The notes under the pieces are model-generated. The model searched no databases and was not told the DNA's origin. It saw nothing but the letters and a program-made list of their open reading frames with translations. 64,000 nucleotides of DNA from positions 9,238,001 through 9,302,000 of the forward strand of contig NZ_CP045096.1 in assembly GCF_009184865.1 (NCBI RefSeq), written 5' to 3'. The DNA is from Streptomyces phaeolivaceus (GTDB taxonomy: Bacteria; Actinomycetota; Actinomycetes; Streptomycetales; Streptomycetaceae). This document shows positions 39,828 to 48,434 of the stretch, one piece after another (the stretch's first letter is position 1; each line of letters opens with the position of its first letter). The translations under genes were made by a program, and so were the position numbers.

Positions 39828-42014
39828 CTAGCTTCGGGTCCAGGTCTGGTTGGTGCTGCCCAGGCCGGTCCACAGCTGGACCTTCGACCCGTTGGCCGTG
39901 CCCGCGCCGTTCACGTCGAGGACCAGGCCGTTGGAGCGGTTGACGATGGTGCCGTCGACCCGGAAGGCCCACTGCTGGCTGGTCTTCCCGTTGCAGGCCC
40001 ACAGGATGACCTTGGTGCCCGTGGTGGTGCCGTCGGCGTTGGCGGCCAGGCACTTGCCGGATACTCGGAGCTCACCGGCCGTGGTCCGGGTGATGGTCTG
40101 GTTGGCGTTGCCCGAGCAGTCGTAGACCTGGACCTGGACGCCCGTCTGGCCGTTCGGGACGTCCAGGCAGCGGCCGGAGTTGGTGCCCTTCAGGGTGAAG
40201 GTCGAGGCCGTGGGGAGCGGGTCCGCGACCGGCAGCCACTCCTGCGAGCCGTCGGAGGCCGACGCGGCCAGGGTGACGGAGCCGCCCGCGGTGGCCCCGG
40301 TCATGTACAGGCTGGTGTTACGGGCCGAGCGGAGTCGGTAGTAGCCGTCGGTGGTGGAGACGAGGGTCCACTTCTTGTCGGTGGCATCGTCGTCGACCCA
40401 CTGTGCCAGCTTCTGCCCGGCCGTCGCGCTGCCGGTCCAGATGGCTGCCGCACGGCCGCCGGCCTTGTTGAGCAGTGTCGTGTCGCTGCCCTTGGCGGTC
40501 ATGTGCCAGCGCTGGGTGGCGGCGGCGGAGTCGGCGCTCAGTACGAGGTCGGGGGTGTCGCCGGTGAGGTTGGCGTCCTGCGTCTTGCCGGACGCGGTGG
40601 ACAGGACCTGGCCGGTCAGCCGGTTGACGAGGCTGTAGTAGGTGCCGTCGGAGCGGCCGAGGTCGACTTCGGCGTACTTCACGGGGCCGACGCTGCCGCC
40701 GCTCCAGGAGGCCTGGAGGATCAGGACGCGTCCCGTGCCGTCGACGTACTGGAGGTTGCGGCTGTAACCGGAGGCGATGGTCGTCTGGTACTGCTTCCAG
40801 GTGCCGGTGCTCAGACCGGACTCGTTCACCCAGACGCTGCCGCTGCCGGACGCGTTGTAGGCGATCCGGCCGTCGGGCATGGGCAGGAGGACCGGGCTGC
40901 CCCCGGTGGACAGCTTGTTGCCGCCCGAGGGCACGGGCAGCGCGGTGATCGCGGCGTCCGTGGCCGAGAAGAACTTCAGCGGGTCGTCGGAGATCCGGTA
41001 GCGGACGTTGGTGCCGCCGCCCCAGTACTCGTACGTCAGCAGCCACTTGCCGTCGGTCGTGGGCGCGATGGTCGTCATGCCGGGCCGGCCGCCGCCGATC
41101 TCCGTCTTGCCGCCGCCCATGCTCACCGTGGAGCCGGGGACGTCGACGACCGGGCTGCTCCAGGCCGAGGCGCTGGTGCCGTCCCAGGTCCGGTGCAGGA
41201 GGACCTGGCCGCCGGAGTCGGTCGCCGTGTCGTTGTCCGGGTCGAGGGTCGGGGCGCCCGTGGTGGTGTCGTAGCCGGTGTAGTCCTTCTCGTCGGAGTA
41301 GTAGGCGATGAGCTTGCCGTTGTGGGCGAGGAGGTGCGGTTCCCAGATGGGGTCGACCTGGGCGTTGGTGTTGGCCGCCGAGACCCGGCCGACGGCTCCG
41401 GCGCTGCCGCCCTGCCAGCCGCCGGCCTCGATGATGTTCTTGAAGCTCCAGGTCGCGCCGTCGTCCGTGCTCGCGTAGAGGGCGAGCGCCACGTCCTTGC
41501 GGTCGCCGTCACCGGACGGCGTCCAGCTGGAGTTCGCGGCCTTCTGCTCCTGGTAGTAGGCGTCGTCGCCCGAGACGATGCTCGCCAGCAGCAGCGTGCC
41601 GGCACTCAGGGAGCCGACGGCCTGCGGGAGGACGTAGAGATACGGGTTGGTCCAGTTGCTGGTGTACTTCGCGTACGCGGAGTCGCCGGAGAGATACGCG
41701 GGGGCCTGGATGTCGGCCAGTTTCGCCCACGTCGTACCGTCGTCGTCGCTCTTGTGGAGAGGCATCGTCTGCCCCACCGGGGCGGTCTGGCTGTTCTCGA
41801 ACGCCGCGACGATCCGCCCGCTCGGCAGCTGGGCCGACTTGGGGTAGAGGACGCAGGGGTTCTTGTTGCACGCGGCGGTGTTGTTCGCCGTATACAGGTT
41901 CGCGGGACTCGGCTGATACGCCGACGCGGTTGTCGCGGAGGCAATGGCGAATGCCGCACCTATCGCGAAGGCTGTCGCCGAGGCGAAAACCTTTCGTGAC
42001 CAGGGTCTTGTCAA
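39828..42014 (-). CDS. Secreted sialidase-fold (possibly GH93) glycosidase with ricin-type carbohydrate-binding domains
   Basis: 728 residues. The signal peptide is about 32 residues (hydrophobic stretch then TTASA before YQPSP). Residues about 40-400 form a BNR/sialidase-like propeller (SDDDGTTW, STDDGATW, DPIWEPHLL, GGRPGMTT) with features I associate with GH93 exo-arabinanases. Two ricin-like modules follow (about 440-585 and 595-728), the second with RCLDV, QVYDCSG and repeated QxW motifs. Start is TTG at 42014, chosen because GAAAGGA lies six bases upstream and it places the signal peptide at the N-terminus; a GTG at 42029 has no such site. LacI-type palindromes flank the start. Confidence 0.88.
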   Translation of the reverse strand: MTRPWSRKVFASATAFAIGAAFAIASATTASAYQPSPANLYTANNTAACNKNPCVLYPKSAQLPSGRIVAAFENSQTAPVGQTMPLHKSDDDGTTWAKLADIQAPAYLSGDSAYAKYTSNWTNPYLYVLPQAVGSLSAGTLLLASIVSGDDAYYQEQKAANSSWTPSGDGDRKDVALALYASTDDGATWSFKNIIEAGGWQGGSAGAVGRVSAANTNAQVDPIWEPHLLAHNGKLIAYYSDEKDYTGYDTTTGAPTLDPDNDTATDSGGQVLLHRTWDGTSASAWSSPVVDVPGSTVSMGGGKTEIGGGRPGMTTIAPTTDGKWLLTYEYWGGGTNVRYRISDDPLKFFSATDAAITALPVPSGGNKLSTGGSPVLLPMPDGRIAYNASGSGSVWVNESGLSTGTWKQYQTTIASGYSRNLQYVDGTGRVLILQASWSGGSVGPVKYAEVDLGRSDGTYYSLVNRLTGQVLSTASGKTQDANLTGDTPDLVLSADSAAATQRWHMTAKGSDTTLLNKAGGRAAAIWTGSATAGQKLAQWVDDDATDKKWTLVSTTDGYYRLRSARNTSLYMTGATAGGSVTLAASASDGSQEWLPVADPLPTASTFTLKGTNSGRCLDVPNGQTGVQVQVYDCSGNANQTITRTTAGELRVSGKCLAANADGTTTGTKVILWACNGKTSQQWAFRVDGTIVNRSNGLVLDVNGAGTANGSKVQLWTGLGSTNQTWTRS
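41984..41996. promoter_or_regulatory. LacI-type operator (copy 3, inside signal-peptide codons)
   Basis: CGAAA-ACC-TTTCG within codons 7-11 of the secreted glycosidase gene. Together with copy 4 about 139 bases away it brackets the promoter and start, an arrangement suited to repression by looping. Confidence 0.55.
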
Positions 42015-42122
42015 CGAAGGTCCTTTCACGGGGAGCAGGCGTCCTCGTTCCACGAATGGGTTCGGGATACGGAGCAGGACGCCAGTATTCGCAAGGGACA
42101 TCTCACTGTCACCGGCACGTTG

Positions 42123-42135
42123 CGAAATGGTTTCG
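42123..42135. promoter_or_regulatory. LacI-type operator (copy 4)
   Basis: CGAAA-TGG-TTTCG, extended to GCGAAATGGTTTCGC (42122-42136). It lies between the secreted glycosidase start and the 3' end of the LacI gene. Confidence 0.7.
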
Positions 42136-42147
42136 CGGAAAATCGGT

Positions 42148-43188
42148 TCACGCGGTATTGACGCGGCGGTGAACGGACGTAGAGGTGCGCAGGACGAGCT
42201 CCGTGCTGAGTTCGATGCGCGTCGACGGGGGTGGCCGACCCTCGGCGAGTTCGATGAGCACCCGGGTCGCCTCCCGTCCCAGTTCCTCGAACGGCTGACG
42301 CACCGCGCTGAGCGGCGGGCAGGCCATGGCCGCCACCAGCGTGTCGTCGAACGACATCACCGACAGGTCCTCCGGCACGGCCAGCCCCTGCTGCCGGGCC
42401 GCCTCCAGTACGCCGAGCGCCTGCGCGTCGCTGGCCGCGAAGACGGCCGTGGGCGGGTCGTCGGCCCGCAGGATCTGCAGGCACGCGGCGAGCGCCTCGG
42501 TGTAGTCGAAGTCGGTGGAGCGCACGATGGCCGGGTCGTAGCCGATTCCGGCCTCGCCCAGCGCCGCCCGATAGCCGTGCAGGCGTGCCGCCCCGGCCAG
42601 GGAGTGCGAGCGGCCCGCGACCATCCCGATCCGCGTGTGCCCGAGGCCCAGCAGGTGCTGAACCGCCTCCCGGGCCCCGCTCCAGTTCGTCACGCCGATG
42701 CTGGGGATGTCCTCCGACGGCGCGCTGAGCGGGTCGATCAGCACCACGGGCAGCCGCTGCTCGACGATCCGCCTCTGGTCCTCCTCGGCCAGCATCGAGA
42801 TCACGATCACGATCCCGGCCGCGCCCAGCGCCACACACTCCTCCAGCCACCCCGAGATCGACCGCCGGCCCGTCGTCCCGGTGACCACGTCGATGCCGAG
42901 CTCTCCGGCCGCGTCCACGATGCCCCGGGCGACCTCCAGCGTGTACGGGCCGGACAGGTCACGGAAGACGACGATGATCTGCCGAGGGGCCGCGGGATCC
43001 CGCTCCCACGGGCGGACGTACGCGTACCGTTCCAGCAGCTCCTCGACCCGTACCCGCGTCGCGGCGCCCACGTCACGGCGCCGGTGCACCACCTTGGAAA
43101 CGGTGCTGAGGGAGACCCCCGCCTCGGCGGCGATGCTCGTCAGCAGACCATGCTGCGCTTCCTGTCGACCCTTCCCTCGACCCGCCAC
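42148..43188 (-). CDS. LacI-family transcriptional regulator
   Basis: 346 residues from GTG 43188. The helix-turn-helix SIAAEAGVSLSTVSKVVHRR lies at about residues 18-37, followed by the hinge and the sugar-binding core (IIVVFRD, GVTNWSGAREAVQHLLGLGHTRIG, TAVFAASDAQALG, VMSFDD). The start is uncertain because no good Shine-Dalgarno is seen; GTG 43188 gives the usual short leader before the DNA-binding domain. It lies between the transporter/GH3 genes and the secreted glycosidase, and is the obvious ligand for the four CGAAA-N3-TTTCG palindromes. Confidence 0.9.
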   Translation of the reverse strand: MAGRGKGRQEAQHGLLTSIAAEAGVSLSTVSKVVHRRRDVGAATRVRVEELLERYAYVRPWERDPAAPRQIIVVFRDLSGPYTLEVARGIVDAAGELGIDVVTGTTGRRSISGWLEECVALGAAGIVIVISMLAEEDQRRIVEQRLPVVLIDPLSAPSEDIPSIGVTNWSGAREAVQHLLGLGHTRIGMVAGRSHSLAGAARLHGYRAALGEAGIGYDPAIVRSTDFDYTEALAACLQILRADDPPTAVFAASDAQALGVLEAARQQGLAVPEDLSVMSFDDTLVAAMACPPLSAVRQPFEELGREATRVLIELAEGRPPPSTRIELSTELVLRTSTSVHRRVNTA

Positions 43189-43506
43189 TCGATGTCCGTT
43201 CCGTGCGCCGAACACCGATGCGCCCGGACTGCACCGCTTGTCTGCTCGGAAATCTCGCCGCACGGTAACGGCGCGTGGTGCCGGGAGGCAAGCAGTGTCT
43301 GATCTGAAGCTGTTCCACGAAGACCGAGGCCGCGTCACTGACCGGACAGTGATCGTGACTGTGGGTCCGGATCGACCCGTCTCCGGCTCAGACCATGAAC
43401 CTCCTCAGAACGCGGCCGGCGCCGGGACGCCCTCGCAGCACCTGCCCCGGGCTCCCGTCGGCCCTTGCGGGACAGGCGTTCGCGTATGCCGGCGAATGAC
43501 AAGCGG
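43189..43506. other. Intergenic region between LacI and AraC genes
   Basis: 318 bases with no convincing gene on either strand. It must hold the LacI promoter and the end of the AraC transcript, but no strong hairpin or palindrome was found. Confidence 0.5.
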
Positions 43507-44400
43507 TCAGCGCTGGGCGTCGCGGAAGTATCCCGGGGCTTGTCCGGTCGCGCGGGTGAAGAACTTGCTGAAGTTGGTGGGTTCGGTGAAGCCGAGTCGG
43601 CGGCTGATCGATGCGACGGGCAGATCGGTGTGTGCCAGCAGGCGTTTGGCCTCCAGAGTCACCCGCGCGTCGATGAGCTGCTTGGCGGTGTGGCCAGTGG
43701 CCCGTTGACAGGAACGGTTGAGCGTCTTGAGGGAGTAGCCGAGCCGGGTGGCGTAGTCGTGGGCCTGACGCAGGATGGCGAACGAACGTTCCAGTTCGTG
43801 CCGGAAGAGGCGGTACGGCTCTTCCACCGGTGTTCGGGTGCGACCGTCGGCGGCCGGGAGCGTGGCGATACGCAGCAGGAGCGCGGCGAGCAGGTGCCGC
43901 AGCAGTTCCTTGGAGATCTCCGGGTCCCGCCCCGGCAGCGCGGCGTACTCGACGGCGAGGTCCGCGACGGCCCGGACGAGACGCCCGCCATCCTCGGGGG
44001 AGAGCTGCCAGAGGGCGGGGCCGGTCGGATCGTCCGTCACCCGGATGGTCGTGGGCAGCCTGGGCGGGAAGTCCGGGGTGAACAGCATCACTGTGGCGTC
44101 CAGGTCCGCAGGTTCGCCGCTCGGTGTCGTCGGCAGATGCTGCACCTGTCCGGGCCGGATGTGCAGCAGGGTGCCCCGCCGCAGCGGGATGTCGAGAAAG
44201 TCCACCATCCCGGTTCCCTCGCCGCCGTGGACCAAGGTGAGTTGGTGGAAGTCGAGCCGGTGCACGCGCCTGAATTCCTCGACCGGGAGGCGGCGTGCGA
44301 GATCCGCGAAGGGGAGGACCTCAAGTCGCAGATCCGGCTGGGTCGGGTTGCGATAGTATCGCTCGATCACTGGGACCTGTCCCATTTCGACCATGGTCAT
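43507..44400 (-). CDS. AraC-family transcriptional regulator
   Basis: 297 residues. The N-terminal cupin-like sensing domain includes LRRGTLLHIRPGQVQHL. Two C-terminal helix-turn-helix units end in RLGFTEPTNFSKFFTRATGQAPGYFR, the AraC signature. Start ATG at 44400; in-frame ATGs at 44394 and 44385 and a TTG at 44430 are alternatives, none with a good Shine-Dalgarno. It is divergent from a double SnoaL-domain gene that it may regulate. Confidence 0.9.
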   Translation of the reverse strand: MTMVEMGQVPVIERYYRNPTQPDLRLEVLPFADLARRLPVEEFRRVHRLDFHQLTLVHGGEGTGMVDFLDIPLRRGTLLHIRPGQVQHLPTTPSGEPADLDATVMLFTPDFPPRLPTTIRVTDDPTGPALWQLSPEDGGRLVRAVADLAVEYAALPGRDPEISKELLRHLLAALLLRIATLPAADGRTRTPVEEPYRLFRHELERSFAILRQAHDYATRLGYSLKTLNRSCQRATGHTAKQLIDARVTLEAKRLLAHTDLPVASISRRLGFTEPTNFSKFFTRATGQAPGYFRDAQR

Positions 44401-44496
44401 GCCTGACTCTACCGTGCGCTTCGCTGTCAAAGCGGTGATAGTTGAGGCGAGCCGGTGAGCAAGGTGTCACTGGAAAACGCAGATCGGAGAGGTGCC

Positions 44497-45255
44497 GTGG
44501 GTAACAAGGAGATCGTCCTCAAGGCGGCGGGCGAGCTGTTCGGGGACAAGGACTCGAGCGCGGTGGACCGTTGGGTGGCCACCGACTACCGTCAGCACAG
44601 CAGCCTCGCGGCGGACGGTCCGGAAGCCCTGCGGCAGCTGGTGGCCGGGCTCCCGGAGGGCTTCAGCTACGAGGGCGCCCGGGTGATCGCGGACGGTGAC
44701 CTGGTCGCGCTGCACGGTGTCTACCACGGCTTCGGCCCCGAGCCGCTGGTCGCTTTCGACCTCTTCCGCGTGGACGCCGACGGCAAGCTTGCCGAGCACT
44801 GGGACGCGCTGACGCCGGTGGTCAAGGACACCGCCTCCGGCCGCACCCAGACCGACGGCCAGAACGCCCCCGCCGACCTGGACCGGACCGACGAGAACCG
44901 TAAGCTGGTCACCGAGTTCGCGGAGAAGGTCCTGAAGGGCGCCGACTACTCGGTGCTCACCGACTACATCTCCACGGAGACCTATCTCCAGCACAACCCG
45001 GAGGCCGCCGACGGCCTCGACGGCTTCGGCGCCGCCGCCGCCAAGTGGGGCGAGCAGGGCAAGAACCTGGTCTACCGGACCGTCCACAAGGTCGTCGCCG
45101 AGGGCGACCTCGTCCTGCTCCAGTCCGAGGGCGAGTTCGGCGTACCGGTCGCCTACTGGGACCTGTTCCGGGTGGCCGACGGCAAGATCGTCGAGCACTG
45201 GGACGTCATCGCCCAGATCCCGGACGAGCTCCCGCACACCAACGGCCTGTTCTGA
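44497..45255 (+). CDS. Tandem SnoaL-like (NTF2-fold) protein
   Basis: 252 residues made of two similar SnoaL-like halves. Each has the same order: AxxLF or AEKVL, D-Y-x-QHS or YLQHNP, DGDLVALHG or EGDLVLLQS, then FDLFRVDADGKLAEHWD or WDLFRVADGKIVEHWD. This is an internal duplication of the NTF2 fold, which usually binds or isomerises small hydrophobic molecules. GTG start at 44497 with GGAGAGG just upstream; a GTG at 44455 is less likely. It precedes the MoaF-like gene by 16 bases. No substrate can be assigned. Confidence 0.85.
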   Translation: MGNKEIVLKAAGELFGDKDSSAVDRWVATDYRQHSSLAADGPEALRQLVAGLPEGFSYEGARVIADGDLVALHGVYHGFGPEPLVAFDLFRVDADGKLAEHWDALTPVVKDTASGRTQTDGQNAPADLDRTDENRKLVTEFAEKVLKGADYSVLTDYISTETYLQHNPEAADGLDGFGAAAAKWGEQGKNLVYRTVHKVVAEGDLVLLQSEGEFGVPVAYWDLFRVADGKIVEHWDVIAQIPDELPHTNGLF

Positions 45256-45271
45256 GGGCGGGACAAACACG

Positions 45272-45595
45272 ATGAGCGACCTGACCTACGCGGGGAAGAC
45301 CTTCCGCTTCAGCGTCGACAACGGCGTCGTCTTCCACAACACCTACGCGTCCGACGGCACCACACTGCACTACGAGACCGTCGCCGGACCCACGAAGGGC
45401 GCGGTCGAGGACGTCGAGCTGCACGCCGCCGAGGTCAGCCCCGGCGTCTTCATCCTCGGCTGGCTGGAGAAGTCGGGCATGACCATCACCCATGCGATGA
45501 ACCTCAACACCGGGGCGGTCCACGCCTTCTGGACCTACGAGACTCCCGACGGCCGGGTGGCGGAACTGCACACGGGCACGCTCGAGGAGATCTGA
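45272..45595 (+). CDS. MoaF-like calycin-fold protein
   Basis: 107 residues, a single small beta-barrel-like domain: FRFSVDNGVVFHNTY, GVFILGWLEKSGMTITHAMNL, VHAFWTYETPDG. The pattern matches the N-terminal domain of MoaF-family proteins, which are of unknown or varied function. Co-transcribed with the double SnoaL gene 16 bases upstream and followed by a strong hairpin. Two small-molecule-binding folds controlled by an AraC regulator suggest a stress or small-aromatic response, but this is inference. Confidence 0.85.
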   Translation: MSDLTYAGKTFRFSVDNGVVFHNTYASDGTTLHYETVAGPTKGAVEDVELHAAEVSPGVFILGWLEKSGMTITHAMNLNTGAVHAFWTYETPDGRVAELHTGTLEEI

Positions 45596-45630
45596 GGACG
45601 GCTTCCGAGGACGGCGTCCGAGAACGGCTG

Positions 45631-45666
45631 CCGAACGGGGCCGGGCAGCAGCCCGGCCCCGTTCGG
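45631..45666. terminator. Bidirectional hairpin terminator
   Basis: Perfect 16-bp stem (45631-45646 with 45651-45666) and an AGCA loop, between convergent genes ending at 45595 (plus) and 45681 (minus). Confidence 0.88.
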
Positions 45667-45680
45667 CCGTGTCGGTCAGG

Positions 45681-46526
45681 TCACCCCGTCCGCTCGGCCA
45701 GCGCTCTGCGTTCCTCCCGCTTGCGCCGCTGTGCCTGGGGGTCCGCTTCCGGCACCGAGGCCAGCAGCCGCCGGGTGTACGGGTGCGCCGGGGCGTCGTA
45801 CACCTGCCGCGCGTCCCCCTCCTCGACCAGCTCCCCCCGGTAGAGCACCGCGACCCGATCGCTGATGTGACGGATCACGGCGAGGTCGTGCCCGATGAAC
45901 AGATAGGCCGTGCCGGTCTCGGCCTTCAGCCGTTGCAGCAGGTTGATGATCTCCGCCTGGGTCGAGACGTCCAGCGCGGACAACGGCTCGTCGCAGATCA
46001 GCAGCTTGGGCCGGGCCGCGAGGGCGCGGGCGATGACCAGACGCTGACGCTGACCGCCGGAGAACTCGCTCGGGTAGCGGCCCAGGGCCGAGGTGGGGAT
46101 GCGCACGGAGTCCAGCAGTTCGGCGGCGCGTGCCGCGGCGGCCGTGCGGTCCAGCCCCTCCCGTCGGCGCAGCACCTCCAGGAGGGCGGCACCGATGGTC
46201 ATGGTCGGGTTGAGCGCCGAGTACGGGTTCTGGAACACCATCTGCACATCACGGCGTACCCGTTGCCGGTCCGCCTTCCGCCTGGCGTCGATCACCTCGC
46301 CACCGAGCGAGACGGTGCCCGTGTGCGGGGTCACCAGGCCGAGCACACTGCGGGCCAGAGTCGTCTTGCCGGAGCCCGACTCGCCGACCAGGCCGACCGT
46401 TTCGCCGGCGGCCACCGACAGCGACACGGACTTCAGCGCCTCCGACCACTGGCTTTGGCGTCGCAGCAGGCCCGGCCCGGAGCCGAACCGCACGGTCAGA
46501 TCACGGATGTCGAGCAGCGCGGTCAT
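45681..46526 (-). CDS. Oligopeptide-type ABC transporter ATPase (DppF-like)
   Basis: 281 residues. Walker A GESGSGKTT, Q-loop FQNPYSALNP, signature SGGQRQRLVIARAL and Walker B LLICDEPLSALD are all present. The C-terminal oligopeptide-transporter extension is short (AHPYTRRLLASVPEADP), so the protein is smaller than most DppF. ATG overlaps the stop of the permease-ATPase fusion gene. It is the second nucleotide-binding subunit of the importer and the last gene of the operon. Confidence 0.93.
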   Translation of the reverse strand: MTALLDIRDLTVRFGSGPGLLRRQSQWSEALKSVSLSVAAGETVGLVGESGSGKTTLARSVLGLVTPHTGTVSLGGEVIDARRKADRQRVRRDVQMVFQNPYSALNPTMTIGAALLEVLRRREGLDRTAAAARAAELLDSVRIPTSALGRYPSEFSGGQRQRLVIARALAARPKLLICDEPLSALDVSTQAEIINLLQRLKAETGTAYLFIGHDLAVIRHISDRVAVLYRGELVEEGDARQVYDAPAHPYTRRLLASVPEADPQAQRRKREERRALAERTG

Positions 46527-48433
46527 GCCTGTACCTTCTTCTCCACGGCGGGGGCGGGCGTCCGGTGCGGGCCGGAATCGGCGAGCACACACCGCACGGC
46601 ACCGCCGGACGTGATGCGCAGGGGCTGCGGGGCCGCGCAGTCGTCCCGGGCGTGCGCGCAGCGGTCGGCGAACCGGCATCCGGCGGGCCGCCGCCCCGGG
46701 TCGGGCACGACGCCCGGAATCGTCGGCAGCGCGTCCCCGCCCTGGTGACGTGAGGGGATGCAGTTCAGGAGCGCCTTCGTGTACGGATGCGTCGGCCTGG
46801 TGAACAGTTCGTCGACCGGGGCCTGTTCGACGATCTGGCCCGCGTACATGACGGCGGCCTCGTCCGCGATGTCGGCCACCACCCCCATGTCGTGGGTGAT
46901 GAACAGCACGCTCGCGCCGAGGTCGGCCTGGAGTTCCCGGAACAGGTCGAGGATCTCCGCCTCCACGGTGACGTCGAGGGCGGTCGTCGGCTCGTCGGCG
47001 ATGATCAGCTTGGGCCGGCAGGCCGTGGCGAGGGCGATCATCACCCGCTGGGCCATGCCGCCCGACAGCTCATGCGGATAGGCCTTGAGACGCTCGGCGG
47101 CGTTGGGGATGTGCACGCGCTCCAGGAGTTCGAGCGCGCGGGCCCCGGCTGCGGCGCGGTTCAGACCGGTGTGGCGGCGGATCGTCTCGACGAGCTGGTT
47201 GCCGATGGTGAACGAGGGGTTGAGGCTCGCCAGCGGGTCCTGGAACACCATGGACATCGCGCTGCCGCGCAGTTGGTCGAGTTCGCTCCGGCCGGCGCCG
47301 ATCAGCTCCTGGCCGTCCAGCCGGGCCGAGCCGGCGAGGACGCCGAGCGGCGGACGAAGCAGTCCCATGACGGCGAGCGCGGTCACCGACTTGCCGGAGC
47401 CCGACTCCCCGACCAGGGCGAGGGTCTTGCCCCGGGGGACGCGCAGCGACACGTCCTCCAGGATCAGGCGGGTCTCGCCGTCACTGTCGTAGCCGACGGA
47501 CAGTCCGGACACCTCCAGCACGCCCGGCTCACCCGTGGGCACCGCGGCCGTGGGCGGCGCGGGCCGCCGGAGCTTCCCGGCGCCGCGAGGGCGGGACGTC
47601 ACCGCTCCCCGTCGAACGCCCGCGCCGATGCTGTCGCGGATGCCGTCTCCCATGAGGTTGGCGGCGAGCACGGTCAGCGCGATCGCGAGGCCCGGCGGCA
47701 GGATCAGCACCGGGTTCTGCGACATGTACGACGCGCCTTCGGCGAGCATCGCGCCCCAGCCGGGATACGGCGGCTGCACACCGAGCCCGAGGAACGACAG
47801 CCCGGACTGGGCGAGCAGGGCGAATCCGAAGGTCAGGAACGCCTGGACGAGCAGCGGCGGGGCGATGTTGGGCAGGATGTGCCGGGCCAGCAGACGGCGG
47901 GCCGGGTAGCCCAGCAGCTGGGCCGCAGCCACGTAGTTCTCCCCGCGCACGGCGAGGGTCTCGGCGCGGGCGAGCCGGACGAAGTTGGGACTGTATACGA
48001 CGCCGAGCGCGACCATGGCGTTGACCATGTTGTTGCCGAAGACGGCGATCAGGGCGATGGCCAGCATCACACCGGGGAAGGTGAGGATGACATCGGTGCA
48101 GACCATCCCGATCCGGTCGATCCTGCCGCCGACGTATCCCATGACCAGACCGCAGGGCACGCCGATGGCGACGGCGACGCCGAGGGCCAGCAGTGCCGCG
48201 GGCAGGGAGACCCGGGCCGCGTACAGCAGCCGGCTCATGACGTCCCGGCCGAGCGCGTCCGTGCCCAGCCAGTGGGAACCGCTGGGGCCCTGGAGCAGCG
48301 CGTCCAGGTTCTGGGCGAGCGGGTCGTAGGGGGCGATCAACGGGGCCAGTACGGCCGCCAGCGCGACGAGGAGGAGGACGACGGCCGCGGCCACCGCCAC
48401 ACGCTGCCTGCGGAACTTGGCGAAGAATGACAT
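46523..48433 (-). CDS. Permease-ATPase fusion of peptide-type ABC transporter (DppC-DppD)
   Basis: 636 residues joining two subunits. Residues 1 to about 280 are a DppC-like permease: one N-terminal helix, [18 protein letters not shown], and the EAA loop [25 protein letters not shown]. After a Pro-rich linker (about 280-310) a complete ATPase follows: Walker A GESGSGKS, signature [14 protein letters not shown], Walker [12 protein letters not shown], and the C-terminal Cys-rich [14 protein letters not shown] motif of DppD/OppD. Such fusions are known in actinobacteria. It starts one base after the DppB-like stop. Confidence 0.93.
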   Translation of the reverse strand: MSFFAKFRRQRVAVAAAVVLLLVALAAVLAPLIAPYDPLAQNLDALLQGPSGSHWLGTDALGRDVMSRLLYAARVSLPAALLALGVAVAIGVPCGLVMGYVGGRIDRIGMVCTDVILTFPGVMLAIALIAVFGNNMVNAMVALGVVYSPNFVRLARAETLAVRGENYVAAAQLLGYPARRLLARHILPNIAPPLLVQAFLTFGFALLAQSGLSFLGLGVQPPYPGWGAMLAEGASYMSQNPVLILPPGLAIALTVLAANLMGDGIRDSIGAGVRRGAVTSRPRGAGKLRRPAPPTAAVPTGEPGVLEVSGLSVGYDSDGETRLILEDVSLRVPRGKTLALVGESGSGKSVTALAVMGLLRPPLGVLAGSARLDGQELIGAGRSELDQLRGSAMSMVFQDPLASLNPSFTIGNQLVETIRRHTGLNRAAAGARALELLERVHIPNAAERLKAYPHELSGGMAQRVMIALATACRPKLIIADEPTTALDVTVEAEILDLFRELQADLGASVLFITHDMGVVADIADEAAVMYAGQIVEQAPVDELFTRPTHPYTKALLNCIPSRHQGGDALPTIPGVVPDPGRRPAGCRFADRCAHARDDCAAPQPLRITSGGAVRCVLADSGPHRTPAPAVEKKVQA

Positions 48434-48434
48434 G

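Noticed and set aside
39798..41999. Long frame antisense to the secreted beta-propeller glycosidase
   Set aside because: Same GC-driven effect; no domain, no ribosome site, and the opposite strand has a signal peptide and recognisable modules.
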